Assembly (NCBI GenBank): GCA_035934555.1
Contig: DASYXT010000018.1
Span: forward strand, 1-64,000
DNA length: 64,000 nt
Reading direction: 5' to 3'
Source of the DNA: DASYXT01 sp035934555
GTDB lineage: Bacteria > Verrucomicrobiota > Verrucomicrobiia > Limisphaerales > UBA8199
The translations under genes were made by a program, and so were the position numbers. Position 1 is the stretch's first letter. Each line of letters opens with the position of its first letter. The notes beneath the pieces are model-generated. The model made no database searches. It had not been told where the DNA came from and was given only the letters and a program-made list of their open reading frames with translations. Positions 41,492-50,001 of the stretch are shown here, piece after piece.

Positions 41492-41640
41492 TCAGAAGAA
41501 ATAGGTCACGCCGAGCATTCCGGCGACGCCATTCAGACCAAGGTTCGGTTTGTTGATGCCGGCGCAGGACCAGTGTATATAGCGGACCTCCAGCGTCAGC
41601 GCCAGGCCTTGAATGACATAGCCCCTCGTGGTGGAGACAC
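41492..41640 (-). pseudogene. Lipid A 3-O-deacylase (PagL-like) C-terminal remnant
   Basis: Reading the minus strand from about 41640 to the stop at 41492 gives '...TTRGYVIQGLALTLEVRY' then 'IHWSCAGINKPNLGLNGVAG' and MLGVTYFF*. The Y-x-H-x-S-x-A-G-I-x-x-P-N-x-G-x-N pattern near the end is the active-site region of the PagL outer-membrane deacylase, and the terminal aromatic residue is typical of beta-barrels. Upstream codons (towards 41720) stay open but lose the likeness, and no start is found. Only ~50 of ~180 residues remain, so this is a decayed fragment. Confidence 0.5.
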
Positions 41641-41854
41641 TTTTATCACGAGGTTGGCTCAGGGTCCATGGGGTGATCAGCCAGCCGACGCTCTGAAAGC
41701 GACGGCCTGACTTTTTGATCTTGCTGTCCTGCGGCTCGCCGTGTCCTCAGGCTGCCTCTCAGCCCGCTCGCATCCGCGCGTCCTCCCAGACTCTTCTCGC
41801 TTGGTGCTGTGAATGGCCTTGTGCTCCTCAACGCAATCATTTTGGATTGGGTTC

Positions 41855-42640
41855 ATGTTGAACAAGAGCTTTCTGGCCGGCCTCCGGGGGCTTGGGTTTA
41901 TTGCGCTATTCGTGGCGGGGTTCGCGCTCCAACAATCCAGAGCGGATTCCGACCCGGCGCACATGGACGAGCACTCAGAGAAGCCTGAGGCTTGGCCAGG
42001 CGGCCTAATCCCATACGACATCTCGAAACTGACGAAGGACCAGCAGGCGACGGTAAAACGCGCCATGCAGCGATGGTTGGATACCGGCGCAAATATCCGG
42101 TTCGTCCCGCACACGACGGAAACCGAGTACGTCTATTTCACGGGCAAAACGGACGCGGGCAACAACACCAGCCAGGTGGGATACAAGCAGGGCGTCCGAA
42201 GCGACATCAACATCACCGCTTTTTGGTGGGGGCAACAGGAGTGGATGCCGGCGCACGAATTGGGGCACGTGCTGGGCTTCTTCCACGAGCACGCGCGCTG
42301 GGACCGCGACACCTACGTCACCATCCATTACGAGAACATAAAACCGGGGCGCGAACCGGACTATGACTGGGTACCGCGCACGAATTGGATCGTCAGCAGC
42401 ACGCCCTATGATTATCGCTCCATCATGCATTACCGGACCTGCTGGGCGTCCAAGTGCGAATCGCAGTGCCGGGATGGGGACGGCAGCAGCCCATGCGCGG
42501 TGATCGACCCGGTCGGCACAAACTACGACGGCGTCATCGGCCAGTGGGGCGACAATGGCATCAGCGCGTTGGACGGTGAAAAAGCGCGGCTGGTCTATGG
42601 CATAAAGCCGACGGCTGAGGCCAGGCGGCCCGGCAAGTGA
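41855..42640 (+). CDS. Exported astacin-family (M12A) zinc metallopeptidase
   Basis: A 261-residue secreted protease. The ATG at 41855 gives MLNKSFLAGLRGLGFIALFV, a signal peptide; the frame from 41813 adds 14 residues. The zinc site is HELGHVLGFFHEHARWDRD (about H134, H138, H144) in the astacin form HExxHxxGFxHExxRxDRD. The Met-turn is SIMHY (about 190) with its Tyr zinc ligand. A Cys cluster (TCWASKCESQC...SSPC) may form disulfides. There is no long pro-domain. It probably degrades extracellular protein. Confidence 0.92.
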   Translation: MLNKSFLAGLRGLGFIALFVAGFALQQSRADSDPAHMDEHSEKPEAWPGGLIPYDISKLTKDQQATVKRAMQRWLDTGANIRFVPHTTETEYVYFTGKTDAGNNTSQVGYKQGVRSDINITAFWWGQQEWMPAHELGHVLGFFHEHARWDRDTYVTIHYENIKPGREPDYDWVPRTNWIVSSTPYDYRSIMHYRTCWASKCESQCRDGDGSSPCAVIDPVGTNYDGVIGQWGDNGISALDGEKARLVYGIKPTAEARRPGK

Positions 42641-42667
42641 CTCACGGGCCGGGCCTTCAGGGTAGGA

Positions 42668-43027
42668 TCACCGCGCCTTGCGTTTGTGGACCAGGATTCT
42701 GTTGCCATCGGGATCGCTCACGATGGCGAAACGGCAAACTGGGGTGTCCATGATGTCCATATGGACGGGCACTCCCTGGCTTTTCAAACGAGTCATCTCC
42801 GCATCGAGATCGTCCACTTCAAACGCGACGCAGGTGCCGTCGGTCGAGGGTTTCCAAACGTCGCCGTAACAACCGATGCCGAAGGTGTTGGGACCGACAT
42901 CGTATTCGACCCACATGCCGCCGGCGGATTCCATGGTGGGTTTGAGTCCCAACACGCCTTCGTAAAACGCGCGTGCGCGTTTGATGTCAGTGACCGGTGT
43001 GCCTGTGAAACCGATTTCGGTGATCAT
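42668..43027 (-). CDS. VOC-family (glyoxalase/bleomycin-resistance-like) protein
   Basis: A 119-residue single-domain VOC protein. The pattern 'ITEIGFTGTPVTDIKRARAF' + 'YEGVLGLKP' begins the first beta-alpha-beta-beta-beta module, and 'VAFEVDDLDAEMTRLKSQGV' ... 'FAIVSDPDGNRILVHK' forms the second, with the closing D-P-D-G-N motif and Ile-Leu-Val strand. These small metal-dependent proteins dimerise and act as isomerases, lyases or dioxygenases; the reaction cannot be deduced here. Unlinked to neighbours by operon structure. Confidence 0.8.
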   Translation of the reverse strand: MITEIGFTGTPVTDIKRARAFYEGVLGLKPTMESAGGMWVEYDVGPNTFGIGCYGDVWKPSTDGTCVAFEVDDLDAEMTRLKSQGVPVHMDIMDTPVCRFAIVSDPDGNRILVHKRKAR

Positions 43028-43080
43028 TCGGTGACAGTCTGCCGCTGGCGAATGATTGTCAACTAAGGGGTATCCGCGAG

Positions 43081-44691
43081 TTATCGCGAGTCTGCGGTTT
43101 GGCGGGGTTTGAGGTGCGCAGGTTGTGCGCTCGGCGGTTCGGGCGGTTCCGACTCGGGGCTCAGCGCGGCCACCAGGCTTTGGGCGTACCAGCGCGCGAA
43201 GTAATCGTTCGGGTGCAGCGGATCATTCATACAATCCTTCGCCCTTTTAGCCGCATAGACCCACTCACTGAGCTTTGTCATATCGATGAATTGCACGCCT
43301 GGCCCGGTCAGCGCCTTGAGGCCGGCGCCATACTCGCCGACGAGCTGCCAGTACTGCGCATTGGTCGAGTAGGCGGGGTCGAAGCGCAAAGGCGAAACCA
43401 GCAGGAACTCCGCCCTCGCGTTTTCTTTGCGAACCGTCTGGATGATCTGCGCGATATGATCCGCGAAGACCCTGGCGGGAATGCCCCAGAAATCATTTTG
43501 TCCGAAGGCCACGATGACCAGGTCGGGGTGCAGCGACGCCACCATACTTTGCGCGTAACGCGCGCCCCAGGTTGAATCGGCGCCGCTTTGGGCCGAGTTG
43601 TACAGCCGAATCGCATCGTCCTGATAAATGCGTTTGAGCTGGCCGACCACCAGCTCGGGCCACGGCGGCAAAAACGGCCGAATGCGCGACAGGCGGCTTT
43701 CGCCCAAACCGTGTGTGATGCTGTCGCCGTACGCGACGACGGTAATGGGCGCGCGGGATTTTAGTTTTCCGAGGACCACCGGCAAACCGTCGCCGGCAAA
43801 CTCCGGCGCGGGATGGTCCCAACGGTCATCGTGTTCGTAAGAAACCATGACCTGCTGGCCGCCGACGGTCGGCCACGCCAGCTCACCTTTCGGCAGGTCC
43901 TCCGCCCGTACTTGCGACATGCGAGACGAGGCCGGACAAATCAGCGTCCGGCCATGGAGGATGTAATCCGTTGCCGGGAGGTAATTGGTCACTAACCCAT
44001 AATCCTGAACGGACAGAATGCGGGTAGGCTGGAACAGGAGCCTGCCGGCGGCTGGTTCGCCGTCGTGGGACACCATAAGGACGGCCTCGTGCGACACCCG
44101 GCGGCCGCGCCAGAACGGCTGCATCGCTTCATCGAGGTCACAGGCCGGTGGCAGGTTCGCCGCGTTCTCATCCGGCATGTCCAACCGCACATCATCGACC
44201 AGCAGCGTGCCTGGTGAAGGGTCCTTGGCGATGTCAATTTCGATCGACTCCGTCAGCGGATGTGCCTGCATGTAATGCCGGAATTGCCGGGCATCGCGCT
44301 TGTCGCGCTCAAGACCGTCCGAAGTACTCACGCCTAAGACCTCATGTCCATCGTGGTCCAGGAAGCGAAGGGCGACCGTCCAGCCGTTGGTCTTTTCGGT
44401 CTCAACGAGAGCGGAGAAAGTGAGGGGATTACCGCTCCCGATTTGGAAACGCTGAGTCAGCGAACCGGGGCCGGGCCCGAGCCGCACCGAAATTTTCCCG
44501 GCGAGGGGCCGGTTGGTTTCCAGTCGAACGTCGCCGGTGGCACGCCAGGCCTGGAGGCCTTGCTCAAAGCCACCATTGCTGACGAACTGGCTCGAAGGGG
44601 GCTCGGCGGCGCCGGCGAAGGCCAGCAACCAGCCGCTAAACCCGATTACGACCGATGTTCCGCCAACCAGCGCTGACCATGCCCGTGCCAT
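43081..44691 (-). CDS. Exported SGNH/GDSL-family hydrolase
   Basis: A 536-residue protein. An N-terminal signal segment (MARAWSALVGGTSVVIGFSG...) is followed by a beta-rich carbohydrate-binding-like domain (about 35-180). The SGNH hydrolase domain begins near 315: block I VVAYGDSITHGLGES (Ser nucleophile), block III VIVAFGQNDFWG (Asn), and block V NDPLHPNDYFARW with the Asp-x-x-His pair. It is likely a carbohydrate esterase (e.g. acetyl-xylan type) acting outside the cell. Its position among glycosidases fits plant-polysaccharide use. Confidence 0.85.
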   Translation of the reverse strand: MARAWSALVGGTSVVIGFSGWLLAFAGAAEPPSSQFVSNGGFEQGLQAWRATGDVRLETNRPLAGKISVRLGPGPGSLTQRFQIGSGNPLTFSALVETEKTNGWTVALRFLDHDGHEVLGVSTSDGLERDKRDARQFRHYMQAHPLTESIEIDIAKDPSPGTLLVDDVRLDMPDENAANLPPACDLDEAMQPFWRGRRVSHEAVLMVSHDGEPAAGRLLFQPTRILSVQDYGLVTNYLPATDYILHGRTLICPASSRMSQVRAEDLPKGELAWPTVGGQQVMVSYEHDDRWDHPAPEFAGDGLPVVLGKLKSRAPITVVAYGDSITHGLGESRLSRIRPFLPPWPELVVGQLKRIYQDDAIRLYNSAQSGADSTWGARYAQSMVASLHPDLVIVAFGQNDFWGIPARVFADHIAQIIQTVRKENARAEFLLVSPLRFDPAYSTNAQYWQLVGEYGAGLKALTGPGVQFIDMTKLSEWVYAAKRAKDCMNDPLHPNDYFARWYAQSLVAALSPESEPPEPPSAQPAHLKPRQTADSR

Positions 44692-44710
44692 GGGTAAACT
44701 CCGGCAGCCG

Positions 44711-45595
44711 TTACTGGATCGGCAGGCTGGCCCGGGCGGCTACCCAGAGTGCGTCCGCCGCGCCGGCCCCGGTCGGGTCTGATGAGAATGGAACTGCCTG
44801 GTAGGGGGCGAACCGGACCGGCAGAATCGTGCATACCGAGCTTCTGAACTTGTGGATTTCGGCATGGCCGTCGGCGAACGCAAACCCGCCCGCGCCATCG
44901 TGGTAGGTGGCCGGCAAATCATTCCAGTGCGGCGGATTCCACTGGGCAATGAGTGTGTGCGGATCCGTTTGGAGAAAGCCGTCGTTGATGCTATCCGGGT
45001 GCTCGTCGCAGGTGACGAATAATCCCGCCGGGTTCAGAATCGTGCTGGATTTGAGGAACTGGAAATAATCGGTAAACAGGAAATTGGCCGAGCCGGTCGA
45101 GGTGGGGCTATTGGCGCCGAAGAACATGTTCATCGAGTAGGACCGTGGGCGGGAAAGGATGCCGGCCGCCGATTGCGCGCCACTGACATAATGGTCAGCG
45201 GGACATTTATAGACCCCGACACTGGCGGTATATTTATAAAACGGAGCCTGAATCACGCCGTCCAGGTTTGTAATAGGGTTGCCGAGCTGGTCGCGAGTGT
45301 TCCAAGTCATGTAATTATTCACCCAGCTACGGTAAGTCTGGTGTTGCTCCTCAACCGAGACGAACACCCCACCGTAATTGTTGACAAGCTGGTCGTTGTT
45401 ATCGCCGGCATACTGACTCCACGCCAGCATCAACTGGCGCGAATTCGACATGCAGTAGGTTGCCTGAGCTTTGATCTTGGCGTGGCTGAGGGCCGGCAAA
45501 AGCATCGCCGCGAGGATCGCGATGATGGCAATGACCACCAGCAACTCGATTAACGTGAACGCCGGGTATGCGCGCGATTTCGATCCCGTCTTCAA
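44711..45595 (-). CDS. Prepilin-type cleavage/methylation domain protein (DUF1559-like)
   Basis: A 294-residue protein. The leader ends at RAYPAFTLIELLVVIAIIAI (about 9-29), a class III prepilin-like site with Glu at +5. The globular part carries the planctomycete/verrucomicrobial features 'AKIKAQATYCMSNSRQLMLA' and, near the end, FADGHAEIHKF, the H-x-x-D-G-like motif common to this group. Such proteins are numerous in Verrucomicrobia and their role is not settled. It lies 61 bp downstream of the exported protein at 45657. Confidence 0.85.
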   Translation of the reverse strand: MKTGSKSRAYPAFTLIELLVVIAIIAILAAMLLPALSHAKIKAQATYCMSNSRQLMLAWSQYAGDNNDQLVNNYGGVFVSVEEQHQTYRSWVNNYMTWNTRDQLGNPITNLDGVIQAPFYKYTASVGVYKCPADHYVSGAQSAAGILSRPRSYSMNMFFGANSPTSTGSANFLFTDYFQFLKSSTILNPAGLFVTCDEHPDSINDGFLQTDPHTLIAQWNPPHWNDLPATYHDGAGGFAFADGHAEIHKFRSSVCTILPVRFAPYQAVPFSSDPTGAGAADALWVAARASLPIQ

Positions 45596-45656
45596 GGTAG
45601 TATCTGCTCCTTGTTCCTGTTAAGGGCGCCGGAGTTCATTGCAAATTGAAACCTGC

Positions 45657-46700
45657 TCATTGCGCCAGCCGGAAGAACTGTTGTTTCCCGGTGACGGGGT
45701 TCGTAACCACATTTTGGGAGCCCACGACCGCCGGTGGGGTCGAGACCGGTGCCCAAACCGCGGCGGGACCGAGATTCGTCGCGGAGACGAGGTTGAATCC
45801 GGGCACGTTGGTGGGCCAACTCAGCAGCACGTTCGAGCCCTGGGCGGCGATATTCAAGGTTAACCCTGAAACAATCATGCTTCGGATATAGAAATCGGTT
45901 CGCTCCTGGCAGCCCTGGGCCAGCCCGGGATAGAAATCCGAATCTGTGTTATAGAGCTGAAAGGTAACCCAGTTCACGGGCGCGTTGGTCTTCAAAACGC
46001 CGTCCTCGGAATAGGCAATCGCGGGGTTGCCCACCGGCGTCATGACCAGGTGATAAGTGTTGGTGCTGGTCATGGTGATATCGAGCTGCATTCCGTTGGT
46101 AGTGGTGTCACTGTCGAACAGCGGGGTGCGCCCGGTCGAATAGGTTTCGCTGGTGTACCACTTGCCGTAGGTGAAATACTCAAAAGTGCCAACCTCGATT
46201 TGGGAGCCGGCGCCGCCATACTGGATGTTGTCACTGCCGGTGGACAGCACGATGGTGTAGCCGCGGTAAAACTTACGCTCGAGGGGATTGGCAATGACGG
46301 TGCTGAAGGTTTGGCCGGGCTGCAGCCCATTGCCCGGCAACGCGCGACCCGCGCGGGACAAGTCGCCGTTAGAGGCGGTGCCAGTATCTGGCGGGTTGGA
46401 GCACCCGATCGCCGGTGCGATTGGGTTATAGAGCACCCAAGCCACGCCAAAGGGGTCATACGGCGAGCTGCGGTCCATATCGTTCTGAATAGGCGACGTC
46501 GAGGTGTAATCCATGCTCCACGGACCGAACCCAAAGCCGCCGTTTTGGCCGGCGGACCAGCCGGCGGCATAAGTCGAGTTGGTGGCGTAATCAGCGGCGA
46601 CGAGGTTTTGGGCCGAGCAATTCCCACTGAGGAGACTTGAGGCACCGGCCACGGCGCAGGCGGCGGCGGCCCCGCGATTAAGGGAAAAATGACTTCTCAT
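45657..46700 (-). CDS. Exported uncharacterised beta-rich protein
   Basis: A 347-residue protein with a signal peptide (MRSHFSLNRGAAAACAVAGA...NCSAQ). The mature part is rich in Gly, Ser, Thr and aromatic residues with no enzyme motif. Its end, 'QGSNVLLSWPTNVPGFNLVS' ... 'NPVTGKQQFFRLAQ', is the beta-sandwich terminus widespread in verrucomicrobial exported proteins and similar to the ends of the NHL, delta-60 and BNR-like proteins in this window. It precedes the prepilin-like gene on the same strand, as such pairs often do. Confidence 0.75.
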   Translation of the reverse strand: MRSHFSLNRGAAAACAVAGASSLLSGNCSAQNLVAADYATNSTYAAGWSAGQNGGFGFGPWSMDYTSTSPIQNDMDRSSPYDPFGVAWVLYNPIAPAIGCSNPPDTGTASNGDLSRAGRALPGNGLQPGQTFSTVIANPLERKFYRGYTIVLSTGSDNIQYGGAGSQIEVGTFEYFTYGKWYTSETYSTGRTPLFDSDTTTNGMQLDITMTSTNTYHLVMTPVGNPAIAYSEDGVLKTNAPVNWVTFQLYNTDSDFYPGLAQGCQERTDFYIRSMIVSGLTLNIAAQGSNVLLSWPTNVPGFNLVSATNLGPAAVWAPVSTPPAVVGSQNVVTNPVTGKQQFFRLAQ

Positions 46701-46791
46701 GGTTCTGTTGGATGGATGGTTTAGTCGAGAGTTTCTGAGACAGCATTCAGATCGTCCTACAGACTACTAAAACGCGCCGCCCCCCGCTATT

Positions 46792-46806
46792 GCTCAATTG
46801 GACTAT
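46792..46806 (-). promoter_or_regulatory. Shared 15-base upstream motif, copy 1
   Basis: ATAGTCCAATTGAGC on the minus strand, 92-106 bases upstream of the start of the exported protein gene at 46700. An identical copy lies at 63704-63718 upstream of the GH42 gene. It contains the palindrome CAATTG. It may be a regulator-binding site or part of a promoter; based on sequence identity only. Confidence 0.35.
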
Positions 46807-46842
46807 ATCGTAATCAGGGTCGGTGACGGCGGGCGGAAAGGC

Positions 46843-46966
46843 CGGAGCGCGGACATTCCTGTCTGACATTTCTGTCCGCAGCAGCGTGCTCCCGTAAACT
46901 CGGCAGCAAATTCGAGCCGTGCTGGTATTCGGACGCTGCTGCGGACAGGAATGTCCGCGCTCCGCC
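46843..46966. repeat. Large inverted repeat, GCGGAC family, copy pair 2
   Basis: Arms at 46843-46887 (GGAGCGCGGACATTCCTGTC...) and 46932-46966 (CGCTGCTGCGGACAGGAATG...) are inverted around a ~44-base centre. They share the GAGCGCGGAC...GTCCGCAGCA frame of the pair at 24871-24988, with ACATTCCTGT replacing ACTTTAGT. It lies between the response-regulator stop (46985) and the exported-protein start (46700) and could end the two-component transcript. Confidence 0.75.
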
Positions 46967-46984
46967 CATCGCTAACCGATTACA

Positions 46985-47623
46985 CTATATCGCCGGCGAG
47001 GAGGATTTGAGGTATTTACGGACGGCTTCGGTGCGGCCGCGCACGTGGAGTTTCTCGTAGATATGGCGGAGGTGGGCGCGCACGGTGTCGTAGCTGATTT
47101 TGACGCGGTCGGCGATTTCCTTGTTGCTGAGGCCCTCGGAGAGCCAGCTCAAAATCTCGGACTCGCGCTGGGTCAACGCTTCATTAGTGGCGACATTGGC
47201 CGGCTTTTTTTGGAAGGCCTCGACGAGCATGCGGGCAATCTCACTGGTCATGGGCGCGCCGCCGGAACAGACTTCGTTGATCGCCTTTAGCAACTCCTCG
47301 GGGCTGGACCGCTTCAATAGATAACCGCACGCGCCGGCCTGCAATGCCTGGAAAATGAGTTCGTGGTTGCGATAGACCGTTACAATAATCACCTGGACGC
47401 TCGGGAGCTTTTCTTTGAGTTGGGCGGTGCAGGCGATGCCGGATTCGCCGGGCAAATGAATGTCCATCAGCACAACGTCGGGCTTCAAAGCGGGGAGTTC
47501 GGCCAGGGCTTCTTCGGCGGTGGCGCAGGCGAAGACACAACGAAAGCCCGGCGCGCCATCCACCCATTGGCTGAAGGTTTTCCGCATTACGGCGTTGTCC
47601 TCAACGATGGCGACAGTGGTCAT
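46985..47623 (-). CDS. NarL/FixJ-type response regulator
   Basis: A 212-residue DNA-binding response regulator. The receiver has D9 (IVEDN), phospho-acceptor D54 in DVVLMDIHLPGES, and K~105 in CGYLLKRSSPEELL. The LuxR-type helix-turn-helix is at about 155-207: 'ILSWLSEGLSNKEIADRVKI' followed by 'YDTVRAHLRHIYEKL'. It lies 6 bp downstream of the histidine kinase gene and is its cognate partner. Target genes are unknown; the nearest are the exported proteins downstream. Confidence 0.93.
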   Translation of the reverse strand: MTTVAIVEDNAVMRKTFSQWVDGAPGFRCVFACATAEEALAELPALKPDVVLMDIHLPGESGIACTAQLKEKLPSVQVIIVTVYRNHELIFQALQAGACGYLLKRSSPEELLKAINEVCSGGAPMTSEIARMLVEAFQKKPANVATNEALTQRESEILSWLSEGLSNKEIADRVKISYDTVRAHLRHIYEKLHVRGRTEAVRKYLKSSSPAI

Positions 47624-47629
47624 AGGGTA

Positions 47630-49768
47630 TTAGGGGGCGGGCAGCGGCAGCGCCAGCGAGACGGTGGTGCCCGCGCCGGGCTTGGATTCCACTTCGCAGC
47701 GCCCGTGGAGTTGTTTGAGGCGATTGCGCAGGTTGAGCAACCCGTGCCCATTGGAGCGTTCGAGCGTGTCAAAGCCGGCGCCGTTGTCCGCGATCGAGAT
47801 GTAGAGCTGGTTGTGCTCGACGCGGAGGCCGAACGTGATCTCCGTGGCGCCGCCGTGGCGCACCGCGTTATTCAGCGCTTCCTTCACCGCTAAAAACACG
47901 TGATGCCGCACTTCGCCCACGACCACCTGCTCGGGAAAGGAGTTGGGAATGTGAACACGGCACGCCACTTTCATTGAGGAGAGATATTCCTCCGCGTAGC
48001 TGGCGAGGTATCGGGCGACCGATGAGAGCGTGTCGCGTGCCGGGTCCACCGCCCAGACGATTTCGTCCAGCGCATGCACCAGGGTGCGTGATTTTCCGGC
48101 GATGCTCGTCATGCGTTCGGCGGCCTCATCCTCAGGCAGTTCGTGGCCCGGCCCGGCTGTCGAGAGCATGGTAATTTCGGTGAGGCTGCTGCCGAGGTCG
48201 TCGTGCAAATCGCGCGCGATGCGTGCGCGTTCCTGGGCCAGTGCGCGCTGGCGCTCGGCTTTTTCGCGGTCCTGCACCTCCTGGCGCAATTCAGCGGTGC
48301 GTTGTTGCACCTGGTGTCGCAGGAGCCGGATCCAAACCAAGGCCACGACCAGGACCCCGAACAAAGCGCCGACGAGCACCAGCAAACGCGGCAACGTCCA
48401 GAACGGCGGCCGCATCAGCACGCGAATGTCCGCGGGCGAATGCAACAACAACTCGAAGCTGCCGACCTGCAGGCCCGTTGTGCGGTTCCCGCCGCTGCCA
48501 TCATAGACGCCGGTCAGCTCCAGCCGGCTGCCCAGCGGCAAATCCAGTCCCCGGCTTTGCGCTCCAGGCAAACGCACTCCGGCGCCTCCGCTGTCTCCTT
48601 CAACACGAGCGACAAATCGCTGCAGGCCGGATTGCAACTCCAGCGTCCGCTGGTCACCGCTGAAGTTCACCAGCACGGCGTTGACCCGCACGCGCAGCGC
48701 GTCGTTTTCCGCGCGGAACAAATGGTCGGATTCGAGCAGGCGCGGCGCAGGCAGCGGAGCCGCGCCTACTTTCCTTGCCAGCGCCTCCTGCAATACCGGC
48801 GATGGGCCGGACAAGCTCGGGAACCCGACCACTTCGACCAAGTCACCGGCTGCGAGGTTCTCGTCCTCTTTCGGCGCGAACCGGAATCCATTCGCGCCGT
48901 CGATTGCAAACCATTCCCCCTCGCGCTGGCAGACGAGTTGGCCGGAGACTTTCACCCGCCGCAGTGCGCTGGCGTGCGGATCGAATAGAAGCAAGTCAAT
49001 GACGCGTTTCGGCGTGACGGCAAACGTATCTGCCGGCGCTGGTTCGACCACCGTAACGGATGGAGCGAACATCCGGATCGCGCTGACATCGACGTTATGC
49101 GTCGCCCGATTCCAGGAGGCAAACAAACAACCGCGCAGTCGTACCAGCGCGCCTTCATCCGGCTTAAGCGCGAGGTTGTTGGTGGCGCCGTCGGTGTCAA
49201 AGATCAGCGCCGTCAGCTTGCCGCCGTGCGTCAGCACTGTGACACCTTCTGCGCGGACTCTTGTGAGCACTCCTTCAATCTCTACGAACTGTGTGTCCAG
49301 GCTGCCGTTGACCAATTGGTCCCAGTAGGGATGCACCGGCGGCGGCAAGTCTCGTGTGCCCAGCCCGGTGATCCGCAGCGCATGAATTCGTGGCGCAAAC
49401 TCGCCCGGATCGGTCACCCCTTCCACTTCGACGAATGCGCCGATAGCCGGTGGCGCACCCAGCGTCTTATCCCAGCGGTCAATGTAAATGCCGCCCGTGG
49501 CGTCCTGGACCACGGCCGCGTCGAACAGCGGAAACGCGGAGGTAACGACCCCGCGTATGAGGACGTGGCGCGCGGCCGCGGCCTCCTCCCGGCTCAACCA
49601 GTGCACCTGGTCGGCGTTGGTCAGCACCGCTGACTCCGCGCCCGCCCCCAGTGGTGCCGGTGGACTCACCAAAACCGACGGCGAAGCCCCGCTGGCCGCT
49701 GCACCGGCCAGCAGCAGGATGGCAAGGCCACTCGCGATCCGCTGAACACTGAACACTCGGCCAGTCAT
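47630..49768 (-). CDS. NarL-type sensor histidine kinase with OB-fold-like sensor
   Basis: A 712-residue membrane kinase. After a signal/membrane segment (about 8-28), an extracytoplasmic part of about 410 residues reads as several related OB-fold-like beta-barrels, each with 'G.V....(F/L).VQD.TGGIYID'-type strands ('VLIRGVVTSAFPLFDAAVVQ', 'FVEIEGVLTRVRAEGVTVLT', 'VKVSGQLVCQREGEWFAIDG', 'VRVNAVLVNFSGDQRTLELQ'). A membrane helix (about 455-477) and a coiled coil lead to the HisKA_3 domain, phospho-His in RIARDLHDDLGSSLTEI (~518), and a HATPase with 'EALNNAVRHG', 'DNGAGFD' and 'GHGLLNLRNRLKQL'. Partner: the response regulator 6 bp downstream. Confidence 0.9.
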   Translation of the reverse strand: MTGRVFSVQRIASGLAILLLAGAAASGASPSVLVSPPAPLGAGAESAVLTNADQVHWLSREEAAAARHVLIRGVVTSAFPLFDAAVVQDATGGIYIDRWDKTLGAPPAIGAFVEVEGVTDPGEFAPRIHALRITGLGTRDLPPPVHPYWDQLVNGSLDTQFVEIEGVLTRVRAEGVTVLTHGGKLTALIFDTDGATNNLALKPDEGALVRLRGCLFASWNRATHNVDVSAIRMFAPSVTVVEPAPADTFAVTPKRVIDLLLFDPHASALRRVKVSGQLVCQREGEWFAIDGANGFRFAPKEDENLAAGDLVEVVGFPSLSGPSPVLQEALARKVGAAPLPAPRLLESDHLFRAENDALRVRVNAVLVNFSGDQRTLELQSGLQRFVARVEGDSGGAGVRLPGAQSRGLDLPLGSRLELTGVYDGSGGNRTTGLQVGSFELLLHSPADIRVLMRPPFWTLPRLLVLVGALFGVLVVALVWIRLLRHQVQQRTAELRQEVQDREKAERQRALAQERARIARDLHDDLGSSLTEITMLSTAGPGHELPEDEAAERMTSIAGKSRTLVHALDEIVWAVDPARDTLSSVARYLASYAEEYLSSMKVACRVHIPNSFPEQVVVGEVRHHVFLAVKEALNNAVRHGGATEITFGLRVEHNQLYISIADNGAGFDTLERSNGHGLLNLRNRLKQLHGRCEVESKPGAGTTVSLALPLPAP

Positions 49769-50001
49769 GGTGAACTTCTACCGCGAGGGTACCAAGATGG
49801 CTCGCGGGTGAAAAGGTTGGAATCGGCCGGGATCACTTTCGGTCGCTTTCGGTGGATAGTTCCCGGGGTCGATTGGGTCGATTGAGGCGGTTCGGATATT
49901 GCCAAGAGAGGCCTTTTTGTGCTACAACCTAATCACCGCTTCGGAATCGAGTTGCACGCGGACAACTCCCGAGACCGCGGTCGGTCCGAACATTTCCAAA
50001 T

